A DNA stretch of 64,000 nucleotides from Ancylobacter novellus DSM 506 (lineage in GTDB: Bacteria; Pseudomonadota; Alphaproteobacteria; Rhizobiales; Xanthobacteraceae), in NCBI RefSeq assembly GCF_000092925.1, contig NC_014217.1:2852001-2916000 (forward strand). Direction: 5' to 3'. Below the pieces are notes generated by a model. It was not told the DNA's origin, ran no database searches, and saw only the letters and a list, made by a program, of their open reading frames with translations. This document shows, piece after piece, positions 1 to 13,220 of the stretch (position 1 is its first letter; the number at the start of each line of letters is the position of its first letter). The position numbers and the translations under genes were made by a program.

Positions 1-651
1 GAGCGCGGCAAGACGCAGATGCTGGAAATGCTGCGCCACGAGACCATGGGTCCGGGCGCCACCAGCTTCACCCGCCAGCAATTGCCCCTCGGCCTCGGCC
101 ATGCGGTGTGGTGCGCGCGCGACATCATCGGCAACGAGCCCTTCGCGCTGCTGCTGCCGGACATGCTGCACAAGCCGACCAACGGCAAGGGCTGCCTCGC
201 CCAGATGGCCGAGGCCTATGCCAAGACCGGCGGCGGCAACCACATCGCGGTCTACGAGGTGCCGCCGGAGCAGACCGACCAGTACGGCATCGTCGGGCTC
301 GGCGACGAGGTGGCCGAGGGCGTGCACAGGATCGCCGGCATGGTGGAGAAGCCGAAGAAGGACGTCGCCCCCTCCAACCTCGCCATTTCCGGCCGCTACA
401 TCCTGCAGCCGGAGATCTTCGAATTGCTGGCCACGCAGGAGCGCGGCGCCGGCAACGAGATCCAGCTCACCGATTCCATGCTCAAGCTGGCGCGGGAGCA
501 GGATTTCTACAGCGTGACCTTCGACGGCGCGATCTACGATTGCGGCTCGAAGCTCGGCTTCCTGATGGCGAACGTCGCCTATGCGCTCGACAATCCGGAG
601 ATCGCCGACACCTTCCGGCCCGAGCTCGACGCGCTGCTGGCAAAGAACTGA
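1..651 (+). CDS. galU: UTP-glucose-1-phosphate uridylyltransferase, C-terminal part (5' end outside the window)
   Basis: The reading frame is open from the first base and runs to a TGA, giving 216 visible codons of a protein normally near 290-300 residues; start and N-terminal nucleotide-binding loop are missing. It would make UDP-glucose from UTP and glucose-1-phosphate in the cytoplasm, feeding exopolysaccharide, lipopolysaccharide and glucan synthesis. Visible family marks include a PLGLGHAV segment, an LLPD aspartate region, MVEKPKK after a central loop, an SGRYIL strand, GNEIQLTDSM and a C-terminal YDCGSKLGFL. These fit the bacterial GalU group of nucleotidyltransferases better than GlgC or RfbA. 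The next gene follows after 77 bp on the same strand. Confidence 0.93.
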   Translation, partial: ERGKTQMLEMLRHETMGPGATSFTRQQLPLGLGHAVWCARDIIGNEPFALLLPDMLHKPTNGKGCLAQMAEAYAKTGGGNHIAVYEVPPEQTDQYGIVGLGDEVAEGVHRIAGMVEKPKKDVAPSNLAISGRYILQPEIFELLATQERGAGNEIQLTDSMLKLAREQDFYSVTFDGAIYDCGSKLGFLMANVAYALDNPEIADTFRPELDALLAKN

Positions 652-663
652 TCGCATAACTGC

Positions 664-684
664 CGGGCGCCGCCACGGCGCCCG
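664..684 (+). terminator. GC-rich hairpin after galU, possible terminator
   Basis: Nine-base perfect arms (cgggcgccg / cggcgcccg) with a three-base loop begin 12 bases after the galU stop. No T-run follows, so this would be an atypical terminator or only an mRNA-stabilising hairpin. Confidence 0.35.
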
Positions 685-728
685 ACTTCAGCCCGCACGC
701 TGACGCCGTGGTCGGAAGAGACACCAGC

Positions 729-1625
729 ATGCCCCTGTTCCACGGATTGTCGGCCTTTCCGCTCACCCCGACGGATGCGGCGGGCAAGGTGCAGGAAGCG
801 CTGCTCGCCCGCTTCCTCGACCGCATAGTCGCCGCGGGCGTCGACAGCATCGGGCTGCTCGGCAGCACCGGCACCTATGCCTATCTCTCGCGCGACGAGC
901 GGCAACATGCTCTTCGCGTCGCCGTTGGCCATGTCCGCGGCCGGGTGCCGCTGATCGCCGGGGTCGGCGCCCTGCGCACCGACGAGGCGGTCGCGCTGGC
1001 GCAGGATGCGAGGGCCGCCGGCGCGGACGGCCTGCTTCTGGCGCCCATGTCCTATACGCCGCTGACGGAGGAGGAGGTCTTCCAGCACTTCGCCACTGTG
1101 GCCGAGGCGGGCGGGCTGCCGCTCTGCATCTACAACAACCCGACCACGACGCACTTCACCTTCAGCCTGGAGCTGATCGAGCGGCTGGCGGCACTGCCGC
1201 ATGTCGCGGCCATCAAGATGCCGCTTCCCGCCAAGGGCGATTTCACTGACGAGATCGAGCGGATACGCGCGCGGACCCCGGCCGGTTTTGCCGTGGGCTA
1301 TAGCGGCGACTGGGGAGCCACTGACGCGCTGCTGGCGGGATGCAACGCCTGGTACAGCGTCGTCGCCGGCCTTCTGCCCGGCGAGGCATTGAAGCTCACC
1401 CGCGCCGCGCAGTCCGGCGACGCGGCTGCGGCCAAGCACTGGAATGCGCGCTTCGAACCCTTGTGGGAACAGTTTAGGACATTCGGCAGCCTTCGCGTGA
1501 TGTATGCGATCGCCGAGGTGCTGGACCTGGGCGGGGCCATTCCGCCCCGGCCCCTGCTTCCCCTGCCCCCGGCGGAACGCAGCCGGGTGGAGCTGGCCGT
1601 GCAGGGATTGCTCACTGAGCGCTAA
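729..1625 (+). CDS. dihydrodipicolinate synthase/N-acetylneuraminate lyase family protein
   Basis: A 298-residue class I aldolase-type TIM barrel. The Schiff-base lysine is visible as Lys163 in AAIKMPLP and the general acid/base tyrosine as Tyr135 in the IYNNP motif. The carboxylate-binding loop reads GSTGTYAYL (46-53) where true DapA usually has GTTGE followed by S/T, so I would not call this the lysine-pathway enzyme; a pyruvate-dependent lyase or dehydratase of unknown substrate is safer. The ATG at 729 is preferred over upstream in-frame codons because a GGAAGAG sequence lies about 10 bases before it and the family's N-terminus (LSAFPLTP) begins here. The gene ends convergently with the NfeD gene, sharing four bases. 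Confidence 0.85.
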   Translation: MPLFHGLSAFPLTPTDAAGKVQEALLARFLDRIVAAGVDSIGLLGSTGTYAYLSRDERQHALRVAVGHVRGRVPLIAGVGALRTDEAVALAQDARAAGADGLLLAPMSYTPLTEEEVFQHFATVAEAGGLPLCIYNNPTTTHFTFSLELIERLAALPHVAAIKMPLPAKGDFTDEIERIRARTPAGFAVGYSGDWGATDALLAGCNAWYSVVAGLLPGEALKLTRAAQSGDAAAAKHWNARFEPLWEQFRTFGSLRVMYAIAEVLDLGGAIPPRPLLPLPPAERSRVELAVQGLLTER

Positions 1626-2086
1626 GGCGTCCCCGCCGGCGTCACCCGCAGCGTCGCGCCTTCCGCGCCGGCGACGACGACGCGCGTGCCGGCCGGGCAG
1701 TCCGGGCCGGTCACCCGCCAGATCGTGTCGTCGACCCTGATCTGCCCCACCCCGTCCTTGATGGCCTCGTGCAGCACGAAGTCCCGCCCGACCAGCGCGT
1801 CGGTGCGGCGGTTGAGGAAGGGCCGGTCGCTCTCCGCATGCTTCGAGCGCGCCAGCATCCGCCCGATCACGACCGCGAACAGCGCCGCGACCGCGAACAG
1901 CACGAGCTGCGCCTGCCAGCCCATCGGCACGAGAGCCACGGCGATGCTTGTGGCCAGCGCCGCGACCCCGAACCAGATCAGATAGGCGCCGGGCACCACC
2001 AGCTCGGCGATCATCAGGAGCCCGGCCGCGATCAGCCAGAGCCAGAATTCCGCCAGCGCCTCCGCCAGGGCGGCCATCTGCTCCAT
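1622..2086 (-). CDS. NfeD-like membrane protein
   Basis: A 154-residue protein with about three or four hydrophobic segments in residues 10-75 (LWLIAAGLLMIAELVVPGA and following), then a soluble C-terminal part (about 90-150) with the beta-rich LVGRDFVLHEAI / GQIRVDDTIWRV pattern of the NfeD OB-fold domain. NfeD proteins are partners of SPFH/stomatin proteins and are thought to act in membrane-domain organisation. The SPFH gene lies directly upstream on the same strand, 9 bp away, which strongly supports the assignment. This is the short NfeD form without an N-terminal ClpP-like protease. Confidence 0.88.
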   Translation of the reverse strand: MEQMAALAEALAEFWLWLIAAGLLMIAELVVPGAYLIWFGVAALATSIAVALVPMGWQAQLVLFAVAALFAVVIGRMLARSKHAESDRPFLNRRTDALVGRDFVLHEAIKDGVGQIRVDDTIWRVTGPDCPAGTRVVVAGAEGATLRVTPAGTP

Positions 2087-2095
2087 AATGCGTCC

Positions 2096-3091
2096 TCAGG
2101 CACCCGGACCGAAGGGGTTCTCGACCGGCGTCGTGCGCGGCCCGGTCGGGCCCGGCCGCCGCGCCGCCACCGCCTCTGGCCCAAAGGCGCCGCGGGCGAT
2201 CTCGGCGACGCCGGCGAGCGAGCCCAGCACGGCGCTCGCCTCATAGGGCAGCACCATCAGCTTCTGGTTCGGCGCGCTCGCCATGGCCTCCAGCGCCTTC
2301 ATGTATTTCTCGGCGATGTAGTAGTTGAGTGCAGCGGGATCGCCCGAGGCGAGCGCGCCGGACAGCATCTCGGTCGCCTTGGCGTCCGCCTGCGCCAGAC
2401 GCTCGCGCGCCTCGGCGTCGCGGAAGGCGGCCTCGCGCCGTCCTTCGGCCTCCAGGATCTGCGACTGCTTCTGGCCTTCCGCGCGCAGGATCTCCGACTG
2501 GCGCTGGCCCTCGGCCTCCAGCACCACGGCGCGCTTCTCGCGCTCGGCCTTCATCTGCCGCGCCATGGCGGAGACGAGGTCGGCCGGCGGCACGATGTCC
2601 TTGATCTCGATGCGGGTGATCTTCACGCCCCAGGGCGCGGCCGCGGCGTCGACCACCTTGAGTAGCCGCTCATTGATCTCGTCGCGATGCGACAGGAGTT
2701 GGTCAAGGTCCATCGCGCCCATCACGGTGCGGATATTGGTGGTGGTCAGCGCGAGGATGGCGAGGTCGAGCTGGGCGACCTCGTAGCTGGCGCGGGCCGC
2801 GTCGAACACCTGGAAGAAGGCGATGCCGTCCACCGAGACGGTGGCGTTGTCGCGGGTGATCACCTCCTGCGTCGGCACGTCCAGCACCTGCTCCATCACG
2901 TTCACCCGCTTCCCGATCCGGTCGAGAAAGGGAACGATGAGGTTGAGGCCCGGCGACAGGCTGCGCGTATAGCGGCCGAAGCGCTCGACGGTGACCTGAT
3001 AGCCCTGCGGCACCGTCTTCACCCCGGCGACGATGGTGAGGATCACCAGCGCCAGGAATACCAGAACGAAGACATTCAGTCCGAGCACCAT
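2096..3091 (-). CDS. SPFH/Band 7 (stomatin/prohibitin-like) membrane protein, QmcA type
   Basis: A 331-residue protein with one N-terminal membrane helix (about residues 5-25, LNVFVLVFLALVILTIV) followed by the Band 7 domain (about 28-210): VPQGYQVTVERFGRY, a PFLDRIGKRV segment and IEIKDIVPP. Residues 185-250 are Ala/Glu/Arg-rich (AEREKRAVVLEAEGQRQ and repeats of the same sense), typical of the coiled-coil that drives stomatin oligomerisation. The C-terminus is Pro/Gly-rich. It is the upstream partner of the NfeD gene. The E. coli counterpart pair is qmcA-ybbK; the role in membrane microdomain scaffolding is inferred from the family. Confidence 0.9.
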   Translation of the reverse strand: MVLGLNVFVLVFLALVILTIVAGVKTVPQGYQVTVERFGRYTRSLSPGLNLIVPFLDRIGKRVNVMEQVLDVPTQEVITRDNATVSVDGIAFFQVFDAARASYEVAQLDLAILALTTTNIRTVMGAMDLDQLLSHRDEINERLLKVVDAAAAPWGVKITRIEIKDIVPPADLVSAMARQMKAEREKRAVVLEAEGQRQSEILRAEGQKQSQILEAEGRREAAFRDAEARERLAQADAKATEMLSGALASGDPAALNYYIAEKYMKALEAMASAPNQKLMVLPYEASAVLGSLAGVAEIARGAFGPEAVAARRPGPTGPRTTPVENPFGPGA

Positions 3092-3177
3092 GGCATTCCC
3101 CCGCGTGACGCCGGCGGAGTGTGGCCCGGCGCGGATGCCCCGGCAAGGCGAAAGCCGGACACCTGCCGGTCATGAAA

Positions 3178-3202
3178 AAGGCCCGGCGCGGGGCCGGGCC
3201 TT
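3178..3202 (-). terminator. Rho-independent terminator of clpB
   Basis: A perfect 10-bp stem (aaggcccggc / gccgggcctt) with a five-base loop sits 27 bases beyond the clpB stop. On the minus strand it is followed by a run of five T (3175-3179 read in complement). Confidence 0.85.
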
Positions 3203-3229
3203 CATCGATCCTTCTCGCGAAGCAAGCCG

Positions 3230-5848
<2,619 letters not shown>

Positions 5849-6053
5849 GTCGTCCCTCCAGACCCCTCCCCTCGCCCTCTTCAGAGGCACGAGCGGTTAT
5901 CGGGATTGCGGCGCCCGTATCCCGGCCGCCGCGGCAGGCCCCGTCATGGCGACCCGCTCAGCCTCATGTAGTGTTGCCCATCGGCAACGGAAGGGCCTTG
6001 AGGAGGGTCAAGGCGGGATTTCTTCTCGGCCGCGCCGGCCCCACCCGAAACAC

Positions 6054-6144
6054 CGTCATGCCCGGGCCTGGCCCGGGCATCCACGACTTGGACGGTAGCG
6101 AAGGCGGGAAGACGTGGATGGCCGGAACAAGTCCGGCCATGACG
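6054..6144. repeat. family A palindromic element, copy 1
   Basis: Two different palindromes form the ends: gcccgggcctggcccgggc on the left and ggccggaacaagtccggcc on the right, about 40 bp apart. The outer edges are inverted (cgtcat ... atgacg). It occupies the 312-bp gap between clpB and ubiG, and it recurs in at least six other gaps of this window. The remaining part of the gap (5849-6053) is the clpB upstream region, which holds a short inverted repeat gttgcc-4-ggcaac at 5973-5988; no convincing promoter was identified. Confidence 0.8.
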
Positions 6145-6160
6145 TCGTGCGAGGAGACGC

Positions 6161-6904
6161 TTACGCCCCCTTCTCCGCCACCATCATGTAGTTCACCGAC
6201 AGGTCGCTGGAGCGCCGCCACTCGTCAGTGAGCGGGTTGAACACCACGCCCTCGCGGTCGGTCACCTTCAGCCCGCCGGCTTCCAGCGCGAGCTGGAGCT
6301 CGTCCGGCGTGATGAACCTGTTCCAGTCATGCGTGCCGCGCGGCAGCCAGCCGAGCACATATTCCGCCCCGACGATGGCGAGGGCGAAGGAGCGCTTGGT
6401 GCGGTTCAGCGTCGCCGCGACGAGCAGCCCGCCCGGCTTCACCATCTCGCTCGCGCGGGCGAGGAACAACCCGACATCGGCGACGTGCTCCACCACCTCC
6501 ATCGCCATCACCACGTCGAAGCGCGCGCCCTCATTCGCCAGCGCCTCCGCCGTGGTCGCGCGGTAGGTAACGGGGATGCTGCTCTCCTCGGCGTGCAGCG
6601 AGGCGATGCGCACGTTCCTCTCCGCCGGGTCGATACCCGTCACCGAGGCGCCCATGCGCGCCAGCGGCTCGCTGAGAAGGCCGCCGCCGCAACCGATATC
6701 CAGCAGCGAGAGCCCTTCCAGCGGCCGGATCGCCTTCGGGTCGAGGCCGAAATGGGCGACGATTCGCTCGCGCAGATAGGCGAGCCGCACCGGGTTGAAC
6801 TTGTGCAGCACCTTCATCTTGCCGCGCGGGTTCCACCATTCGGCGGCCAGCGCGGCGAAGCGCTCGACCTCGCGGGGATCGACGGTTGTGGCGGTCTCGG
6901 TCAT
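6161..6904 (-). CDS. ubiG: bifunctional ubiquinone O-methyltransferase UbiG
   Basis: A 247-residue class I SAM-dependent methyltransferase that performs both O-methylations of ubiquinone biosynthesis. SAM-binding motif I is [16 protein letters not shown] (about 65-80); family-specific N-terminal [20 protein letters not shown] and the later [16 protein letters not shown] and GTHDWNRFI segments identify UbiG among methyltransferases. The start at MTETATTVD fits the family; in-frame codons upstream would add 44 residues of non-conserved basic sequence. It is divergent from lysC with a 159-bp intergenic region. Confidence 0.94.
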   Translation of the reverse strand: MTETATTVDPREVERFAALAAEWWNPRGKMKVLHKFNPVRLAYLRERIVAHFGLDPKAIRPLEGLSLLDIGCGGGLLSEPLARMGASVTGIDPAERNVRIASLHAEESSIPVTYRATTAEALANEGARFDVVMAMEVVEHVADVGLFLARASEMVKPGGLLVAATLNRTKRSFALAIVGAEYVLGWLPRGTHDWNRFITPDELQLALEAGGLKVTDREGVVFNPLTDEWRRSSDLSVNYMMVAEKGA

Positions 6905-7063
6905 CGGCGCACTCACGGAAGGGCAGCTTTCCAATAGCGATTCCAGCTTCGCGCGGTGCCGTTGCGGGGCGGGCGCGAGGTGGATATGTATACGCGCCTT
7001 TCGGGCCGGGAGCCTCTCCCATCCACCCGGCCCCACAGAAGAACACGGTTACGGTTTCCCGCA

Positions 7064-8314
<1,251 letters not shown>

Positions 8315-8323
8315 ACTCAGGCA

Positions 8324-8347
8324 AGGGCGCGATGCGAGTCGCGCCCT
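8324..8347 (+). terminator. hairpin between lysC and ptsP
   Basis: Nine-base perfect arms (agggcgcga / tcgcgccct) with a six-base loop lie 10 bases after the lysC stop. No T-run follows, so termination is uncertain; it could also be an RNA-processing or stabilising hairpin. Confidence 0.4.
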
Positions 8348-8394
8348 GACATCGACGCTCCGGGAACGCGGCTCCCGGAAACCGAGGACGGCCA

Positions 8395-10662
8395 ATGCGT
8401 GGCGCGCTCGGCGGCCCGCGCGTGCTTCTGAGGCGACTCCGCGAGGTCATGGCGGAGCCGGTCAGCGCGCAGGACCGCCTGGACAAGATCGTGGTTCTCA
8501 TCGCGGCCAACATGGTGGCCGAGGTGTGCTCGGTCTATGTGCTGCGCGTCGACGGCACCCTCGAGCTCTACGCCACCGAAGGCCTCAACCCCACCGCCGT
8601 CCACTTGACGGTGATGCGCATCGACGAAGGCCTCGTCGGCACCGTCGCCCGCGAGGCCGAGCCGATCAGCCTGTCCAACGCGCAGGCGCACCCGGCCTAC
8701 TCCTACCGGCCGGAGACGGGCGAGGAGATCTACCACTCCTTCCTCGGCGTGCCGATCCTGCGCGCCGGCAACACGCTCGGCGTGCTGGTGGTGCAGAACC
8801 GCGCCCACCGCTCCTACACCGAGGAGGAGATCGAGGCGCTGCAGACCACCGCCATGGTGCTGGCGGAGATCATCGCCTCGGGCGAACTCACCGCCATGGC
8901 GCTGCCCGGCGCCGAGCCGGCCGCCCGCCGGCCGCTGCACCTCAAGGGCCTCGCTCTCTCCGAAGGCATCGGCCTCGGCCATGTCGTGCTGCACGAGCCG
9001 CGCATCGAGGTCACCAAGGTCATCGCCGACGACCTGCCCGGCGAATTGAAGCGCCTCGACGAGGCGGTCGAGACGCTGCGCGCCTCCATCGACATCATGC
9101 TGGAGGACGAAGGGGTCGCGCGCGTCGGCGAGCATCGCGACATCCTCGAAGCCTACCGCATGTTCGCCCACGACCGCGGCTGGATCGGCCGCATGCGCGA
9201 GGCGGTGATGACCGGCCTCACCGCCGAGGGCGCGGTCGAGCGCGTGCAGTCGGACACCCGCGCCCGCATGCTGCGCATGACCGACCCTTATCTGCGCGAG
9301 CGCATGCACGACCTCGACGATCTGGCGAACCGCCTGCTGCGCCAGCTCACCGGCCGCGCCGGCGGCCCGGAGAAGGGCGGCCTGCCCGACAACGCCATCA
9401 TCGTCGCCCGCAACATGAGCCCGGCGGCGCTGCTCGACTATGACCGCTCGCGCATCCGCGGCCTGGTGCTGGAGGAAGGCGCGGCGACGAGCCACCTCAC
9501 CATCGTCGCCCGCGCGCTCGGCATCGCCGCGGTCGGCCATGTCGAGAACATCGTCGGCCAATGCGATGCGGGCGACGCGATCATCGTCGACGGCGTCTCG
9601 GGCGAGGTGCATGTGCGCCCGCCGGCCGACGTCGAGGCCGCCTATGTCGAGAAGGTGCGCTTCCGGGCGAAGCGGCTGGAGCGCTACGCCGCTTTGCGCG
9701 ACGTGCCGACCGTCACCAAGGACGGCACCGAGATCGAGCTGCACCTGAACGCCGGCCTGCTGGTCGACCTGCCGCACATCGCCGAGACCGGCGCGACCGG
9801 CATCGGCCTGTTCCGCACCGAATTGCAGTTCATGATCGCCTCGGCCTTCCCGCGCACCAACGAGCAGCTCAAGCTCTACCGCTCGGTGCTCGACGCGGCG
9901 GGCGAGCGGCCGGTGGTGTTCCGCACCCTCGACATCGGCGGCGACAAGGTGCTGCCCTATATGCGCGCCATCGAGGAGGAGAACCCGGCCCTCGGCTGGC
10001 GCGCCATCCGCCTCGGCCTCGACCGGCCGGGCCTCCTGCGCAGCCAGGTGCGCGCGCTGCTGCGCGCCGCCACGGGTCGCGAATTGCGCCTCATCTTCCC
10101 AATGGTCTCTGCGGTGGAGGAGTTCGACCGCGCCCGCCACATCGTCGAGCGCGAGCTCACCCATCTGCGCCGCCACGGCCACGGCCTGCCCGAGCGGGTG
10201 CTGATCGGCGTCATGCTGGAAGTGCCGGCGCTGCTGTTCCAGCTCGACCAGCTCTTCCCCCGCATCGACTTCGCCTCGGTCGGCTCGAATGACCTGGTGC
10301 AGTTCCTCTACGCCGCCGATCGCGGCAATCCGCGCGTCGCCGACCGCTTCGACGCGCTCGGCCCCTCGGCGCTCAGGGCACTGAAGCTGATCGCCGACAA
10401 GGCGGCCGAATACGGCAAGCCGGTCACGCTCTGCGGCGAACTCGCCTCGAAGCCGCTGGAGGCGCTGGCGCTTGCCGCCATCGGCTATCGCAAGCTCTCG
10501 CTCTCCCCGGCCTCCTACGGCCCGGTGAAGGCGATGCTGCTGGAACTCGACCTCGCTGCCGCCGCCGCCATGGTCGCCCCGCTGCTCGGCCCCGGCGCCG
10601 ACGCCTCCTCGCTGCGTCCGCAGCTCAAGGCCTTCGCCGAGAAGGCAGGTCTTCCGCTGTGA
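8395..10662 (+). CDS. ptsP: phosphoenolpyruvate-protein phosphotransferase EI-Ntr
   Basis: A 755-residue enzyme I of the nitrogen phosphotransferase system, which autophosphorylates from PEP and passes phosphate to NPr and EIIA-Ntr to coordinate carbon, nitrogen and potassium status; it is regulatory and moves no sugar. An N-terminal GAF domain (about 25-165, [12 protein letters not shown] to the [13 protein letters not shown] region) marks PtsP rather than the sugar PtsI. The swivelling phosphohistidine domain has His367 in [15 protein letters not shown], and the C-terminal PEP-binding barrel has [36 protein letters not shown] and the catalytic Cys680 in TLCGEL. All catalytic residues appear intact. 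Confidence 0.96.
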   Translation: MRGALGGPRVLLRRLREVMAEPVSAQDRLDKIVVLIAANMVAEVCSVYVLRVDGTLELYATEGLNPTAVHLTVMRIDEGLVGTVAREAEPISLSNAQAHPAYSYRPETGEEIYHSFLGVPILRAGNTLGVLVVQNRAHRSYTEEEIEALQTTAMVLAEIIASGELTAMALPGAEPAARRPLHLKGLALSEGIGLGHVVLHEPRIEVTKVIADDLPGELKRLDEAVETLRASIDIMLEDEGVARVGEHRDILEAYRMFAHDRGWIGRMREAVMTGLTAEGAVERVQSDTRARMLRMTDPYLRERMHDLDDLANRLLRQLTGRAGGPEKGGLPDNAIIVARNMSPAALLDYDRSRIRGLVLEEGAATSHLTIVARALGIAAVGHVENIVGQCDAGDAIIVDGVSGEVHVRPPADVEAAYVEKVRFRAKRLERYAALRDVPTVTKDGTEIELHLNAGLLVDLPHIAETGATGIGLFRTELQFMIASAFPRTNEQLKLYRSVLDAAGERPVVFRTLDIGGDKVLPYMRAIEEENPALGWRAIRLGLDRPGLLRSQVRALLRAATGRELRLIFPMVSAVEEFDRARHIVERELTHLRRHGHGLPERVLIGVMLEVPALLFQLDQLFPRIDFASVGSNDLVQFLYAADRGNPRVADRFDALGPSALRALKLIADKAAEYGKPVTLCGELASKPLEALALAAIGYRKLSLSPASYGPVKAMLLELDLAAAAAMVAPLLGPGADASSLRPQLKAFAEKAGLPL

Positions 10663-10687
10663 AACCTGCCGCTGTGAGCGCCCTCCC

Positions 10688-11785
10688 GTGACGGCCCTTC
10701 CCGACGCCCGCCTCGACCAGCTGCTCGCGCGCCACGCGGAGATCGAGCACGCCTTGTCGGCCAATCCCGACGCGGAGACCTATGTCCGCCTGTCGCGCGA
10801 ATTCGCCGAGCTGTCGCCGCTGACCGACAGCGTGAAGGCGCTGCGCAGCGCCGAGCGCCAGCTCACCGACGCCCGCACCCTCGCGGCGGAAGCGGCGGGC
10901 GACAAGGAGATGGCGGCGCTGGCCGAGGAGGAGGTCGCCTCGCTCGAGGAGCAGGTGGAGACGCTCACCCACGCCGTGCGCCTCGCCTTGCTGCCCAAGG
11001 ACGCCATGGACGAGCGCGGCGTCATCCTCGAAGTGCGTGCCGGCACCGGCGGCGACGAGGCGGCGCTGTTCGCCGGCGACCTGTTCCGCATGTATGAGCG
11101 CTTCGCCGGGCTGAACGGCTGGTCGGTCGAGGTCCTCTCGCTCACCGAGGGCACCGCCGGCGGCTTCAAGGAGATCGTCGCCGCCCTCCACGGCTCGGGG
11201 GCCTATGCGAAGCTGAAGTTCGAATCCGGCGTGCACCGCGTGCAGCGGGTGCCGGAGACGGAGGGGTCCGGGCGCATCCACACCTCCGCCGCCACGGTGG
11301 CGGTGCTGCCGGAGGTCGAGGACGTCGACATCGCCATCAACGAATCCGACCTGCGCATCGACGTGTTCCGGGCGTCGGGCGCCGGCGGACAGCACGTCAA
11401 CAAGACCGAGAGCGCGGTGCGCATCACGCATCTGCCCACCGGCACCGTCGTCGCGGTGCAGGACGAGCGCTCGCAGCACAAGAACAAGGCCCGCGCCATG
11501 GGCATGCTGCGCGCGCGCATCTACGAGGCCGAGCGCGAGAAGCGCGACAGCGCCCGCGCCAGCGAGCGCAAGGTGCAAGTCGGCTCCGGCGATCGTTCCG
11601 AGCGCATCCGCACCTACAACTTCCCGCAAGGCCGCGTCACCGACCACCGCATCGGCCTGACCCTGCACAAGCTGCCGGAGATCCTCTCCGGCGAGGGCCT
11701 CGGCGAGCTCGTCGACGCGCTCACCACCGAATATCAGGCGGCGCTGCTGGCCGAGGCGGAGAACGCCGGCTGGGGCGAGCGGTGA
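10688..11785 (+). CDS. prfA: peptide chain release factor 1
   Basis: A 365-residue class I release factor that terminates translation at UAA and UAG. The peptidyl-tRNA hydrolysis motif GGQ is residues 233-235 ([19 protein letters not shown]). The codon-reading PxT motif appears as PET in [18 protein letters not shown], which marks RF1 rather than RF2 (SPF). The start is GTG. The stop overlaps the GTG of prmC by four bases, so RF1 and its modifying enzyme are translationally coupled. Confidence 0.97.
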   Translation: MTALPDARLDQLLARHAEIEHALSANPDAETYVRLSREFAELSPLTDSVKALRSAERQLTDARTLAAEAAGDKEMAALAEEEVASLEEQVETLTHAVRLALLPKDAMDERGVILEVRAGTGGDEAALFAGDLFRMYERFAGLNGWSVEVLSLTEGTAGGFKEIVAALHGSGAYAKLKFESGVHRVQRVPETEGSGRIHTSAATVAVLPEVEDVDIAINESDLRIDVFRASGAGGQHVNKTESAVRITHLPTGTVVAVQDERSQHKNKARAMGMLRARIYEAEREKRDSARASERKVQVGSGDRSERIRTYNFPQGRVTDHRIGLTLHKLPEILSGEGLGELVDALTTEYQAALLAEAENAGWGER

Positions 11786-12633
11786 CCACGCGCGCCGGGC
11801 TGCTGCGCGAGATCGCCGCGGCCTTCGCCGCCGCCGGGCTGGAGACGCCGGAACGCGAGGCGCGCGCGCTGCTCAAGGGCGGCCTCGGCCTCGCCGACAT
11901 CGATCTCGTCGCCCGCGCCGATCTGCCGGTTGCGGAAGAAGATGCCGCCCGCCTGCGGGCCTTGGCCGCCCGCCGGGCCGATGGCGAGCCGCTGGCCCGC
12001 CTCGTCGGCCGGCGCGAGTTCTGGAGCCTCGATTTCTCCCTCGCCCCGGAGACGCTGGTGCCACGCCCGGAGACCGAGACGCTGGTCGAGGCCGCGCTCG
12101 CTCTGTTCCCCGACCGTGCGGCAAAGCTGCGCATCCTCGATCTCGGCACCGGCACCGGCGCCATCCTCGCCGCCCTGCTCAGCGAATACCCGAACGCCGT
12201 CGGCCTCGGCATCGACCTGTCGGAAGGCGCGGCGCGGCAGGCGCGCGACAATCTCGCCCGGCTGGGCCTCGCCGGACGTTCGGCGGTGATCGTCGGGCGT
12301 TGGGCGGAGGCGATCCACAGCCGTTTCGACCTCGTGGCCTCCAATCCGCCTTATATTCCCGCGAGGGATATCGCCGCGCTCGACAAGGAGGTGCGTGAGC
12401 ACGACCCGCGTCTTGCGCTCGACGGTGGGGCGGACGGGCTCGACGCCTACCGCGTCCTCGCCGCCGCGCTTCCCGGCCTGCTCGTGCCGGGCGGCCGAGC
12501 GGTGCTGGAACTGGGCATCGGCCAGGAGGAGGACGTTGCCGCTCTTCTCGCCGCCGCTGGCCTTTCCGCCGACGGACCGGCGCGGCGCGACCTTTCCGGG
12601 ATCGCACGCGCCATCGTGACCCGACCCGCCTGA
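11782..12633 (+). CDS. prmC: peptide chain release factor N5-glutamine methyltransferase
   Basis: A 283-residue enzyme that methylates the glutamine of the GGQ motif of RF1 and RF2 in the cytoplasm. The SAM site [15 protein letters not shown] and the glutamine-recognition motif NPPY (Asn188, [10 protein letters not shown]) are present, as is the N-terminal PrmC helical domain. It begins with GTG within the prfA stop (four-base overlap). Confidence 0.96.
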   Translation: MTTRAGLLREIAAAFAAAGLETPEREARALLKGGLGLADIDLVARADLPVAEEDAARLRALAARRADGEPLARLVGRREFWSLDFSLAPETLVPRPETETLVEAALALFPDRAAKLRILDLGTGTGAILAALLSEYPNAVGLGIDLSEGAARQARDNLARLGLAGRSAVIVGRWAEAIHSRFDLVASNPPYIPARDIAALDKEVREHDPRLALDGGADGLDAYRVLAAALPGLLVPGGRAVLELGIGQEEDVAALLAAAGLSADGPARRDLSGIARAIVTRPA

Positions 12634-13220
12634 CAATACCGGTGATGCGGCAAAAAAGGGCTTGGAACGACGTAACGAAGCGATTAGTGTCCCTTGCAGG
12701 AATCGTCCTGAGACATCACTTATCCTGCAATGGGTTTGGAAGCCGGTCGCTCTTCGTCGAGTGATCGGGCTCATCGCGGCGGTGACATTCGGGTCCTTGC
12801 GGAAGGCCTGAATGAGCGCGATGTCTCGTAGGGGCGAACGCTCCACGAGTTTATCGGTGTAGCTTCGGTTGCACGATGAAGCATGGGGTCGGCTGTAGCG
12901 CAGCGTGGCGCTCGCCGGATCCGGGCCGGAAGATGCGGCCTGGGTGGATCGCGGCCGGCAGGTCCGGCGGCGGAGCATCTTCGAGAGATGCGCTCCCATG
13001 GAAGAAGTCCGACGGTCGGTGTCGACCTGCGGCATGTCCGGAGCCTCACGGCTTCCGGCTATGGCAGGTTTTCTCCGGCTTGAGGCGAGATTTCCCGGCA
13101 CGCCGTTGCCGCTGGTCGAGGCCAGCGGCGCGGGACGGGGAAGATCAAGGTGATTGACCCGCCATGCCCGCCCGAAAGGGGTTCGCCCGACCGGCGGCAC
13201 AGGCCTCAGAGACCAGCTCG
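12634..13220. other. 587-bp gene-free stretch between prmC and the DUF4167 gene
   Basis: No open frame here has a good ribosome site together with a recognisable protein. The first 150 bases are less GC-rich than the surroundings and hold an 8-base inverted repeat, ttgcagga at 12694-12701 and tcctgcaa at 12723-12730. The rest is GC-rich with no repeat of the families found elsewhere in this window. It probably holds the promoter and a long leader of the DUF4167 gene; a small RNA or a decayed gene remains possible. Confidence 0.5.
12694..12730. promoter_or_regulatory. inverted repeat in the prmC-DUF4167 gap
   Basis: Arms ttgcagga and tcctgcaa, perfect over 8 bases, separated by 21 bases. The spacing suits either a two-turn-spaced protein operator or a leader stem-loop. 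It lies about 490-530 bp upstream of the DUF4167 start. Confidence 0.35.

Noticed and set aside
729..1625. Lysine-pathway DapA
   Set aside because: The GTTGE-type loop is changed to GSTGT, and the context with galU gives no link to lysine synthesis.
5964..6231. Two small frames between clpB and ubiG
   Set aside because: Both run through a family A repeat, whose sequence occurs in many other gaps.
8317..10764. 815-codon minus-strand frame opposite ptsP
   Set aside because: Same reason: a mirror of a GC-rich gene. PtsP on the plus strand has all catalytic motifs.
11734..13200. 488-codon minus-strand frame opposite prmC and the following gap
   Set aside because: Its 5' third lies in the gene-free stretch, but the sequence is Arg/Ser/Pro-rich without domains and the rest is antisense to prmC.
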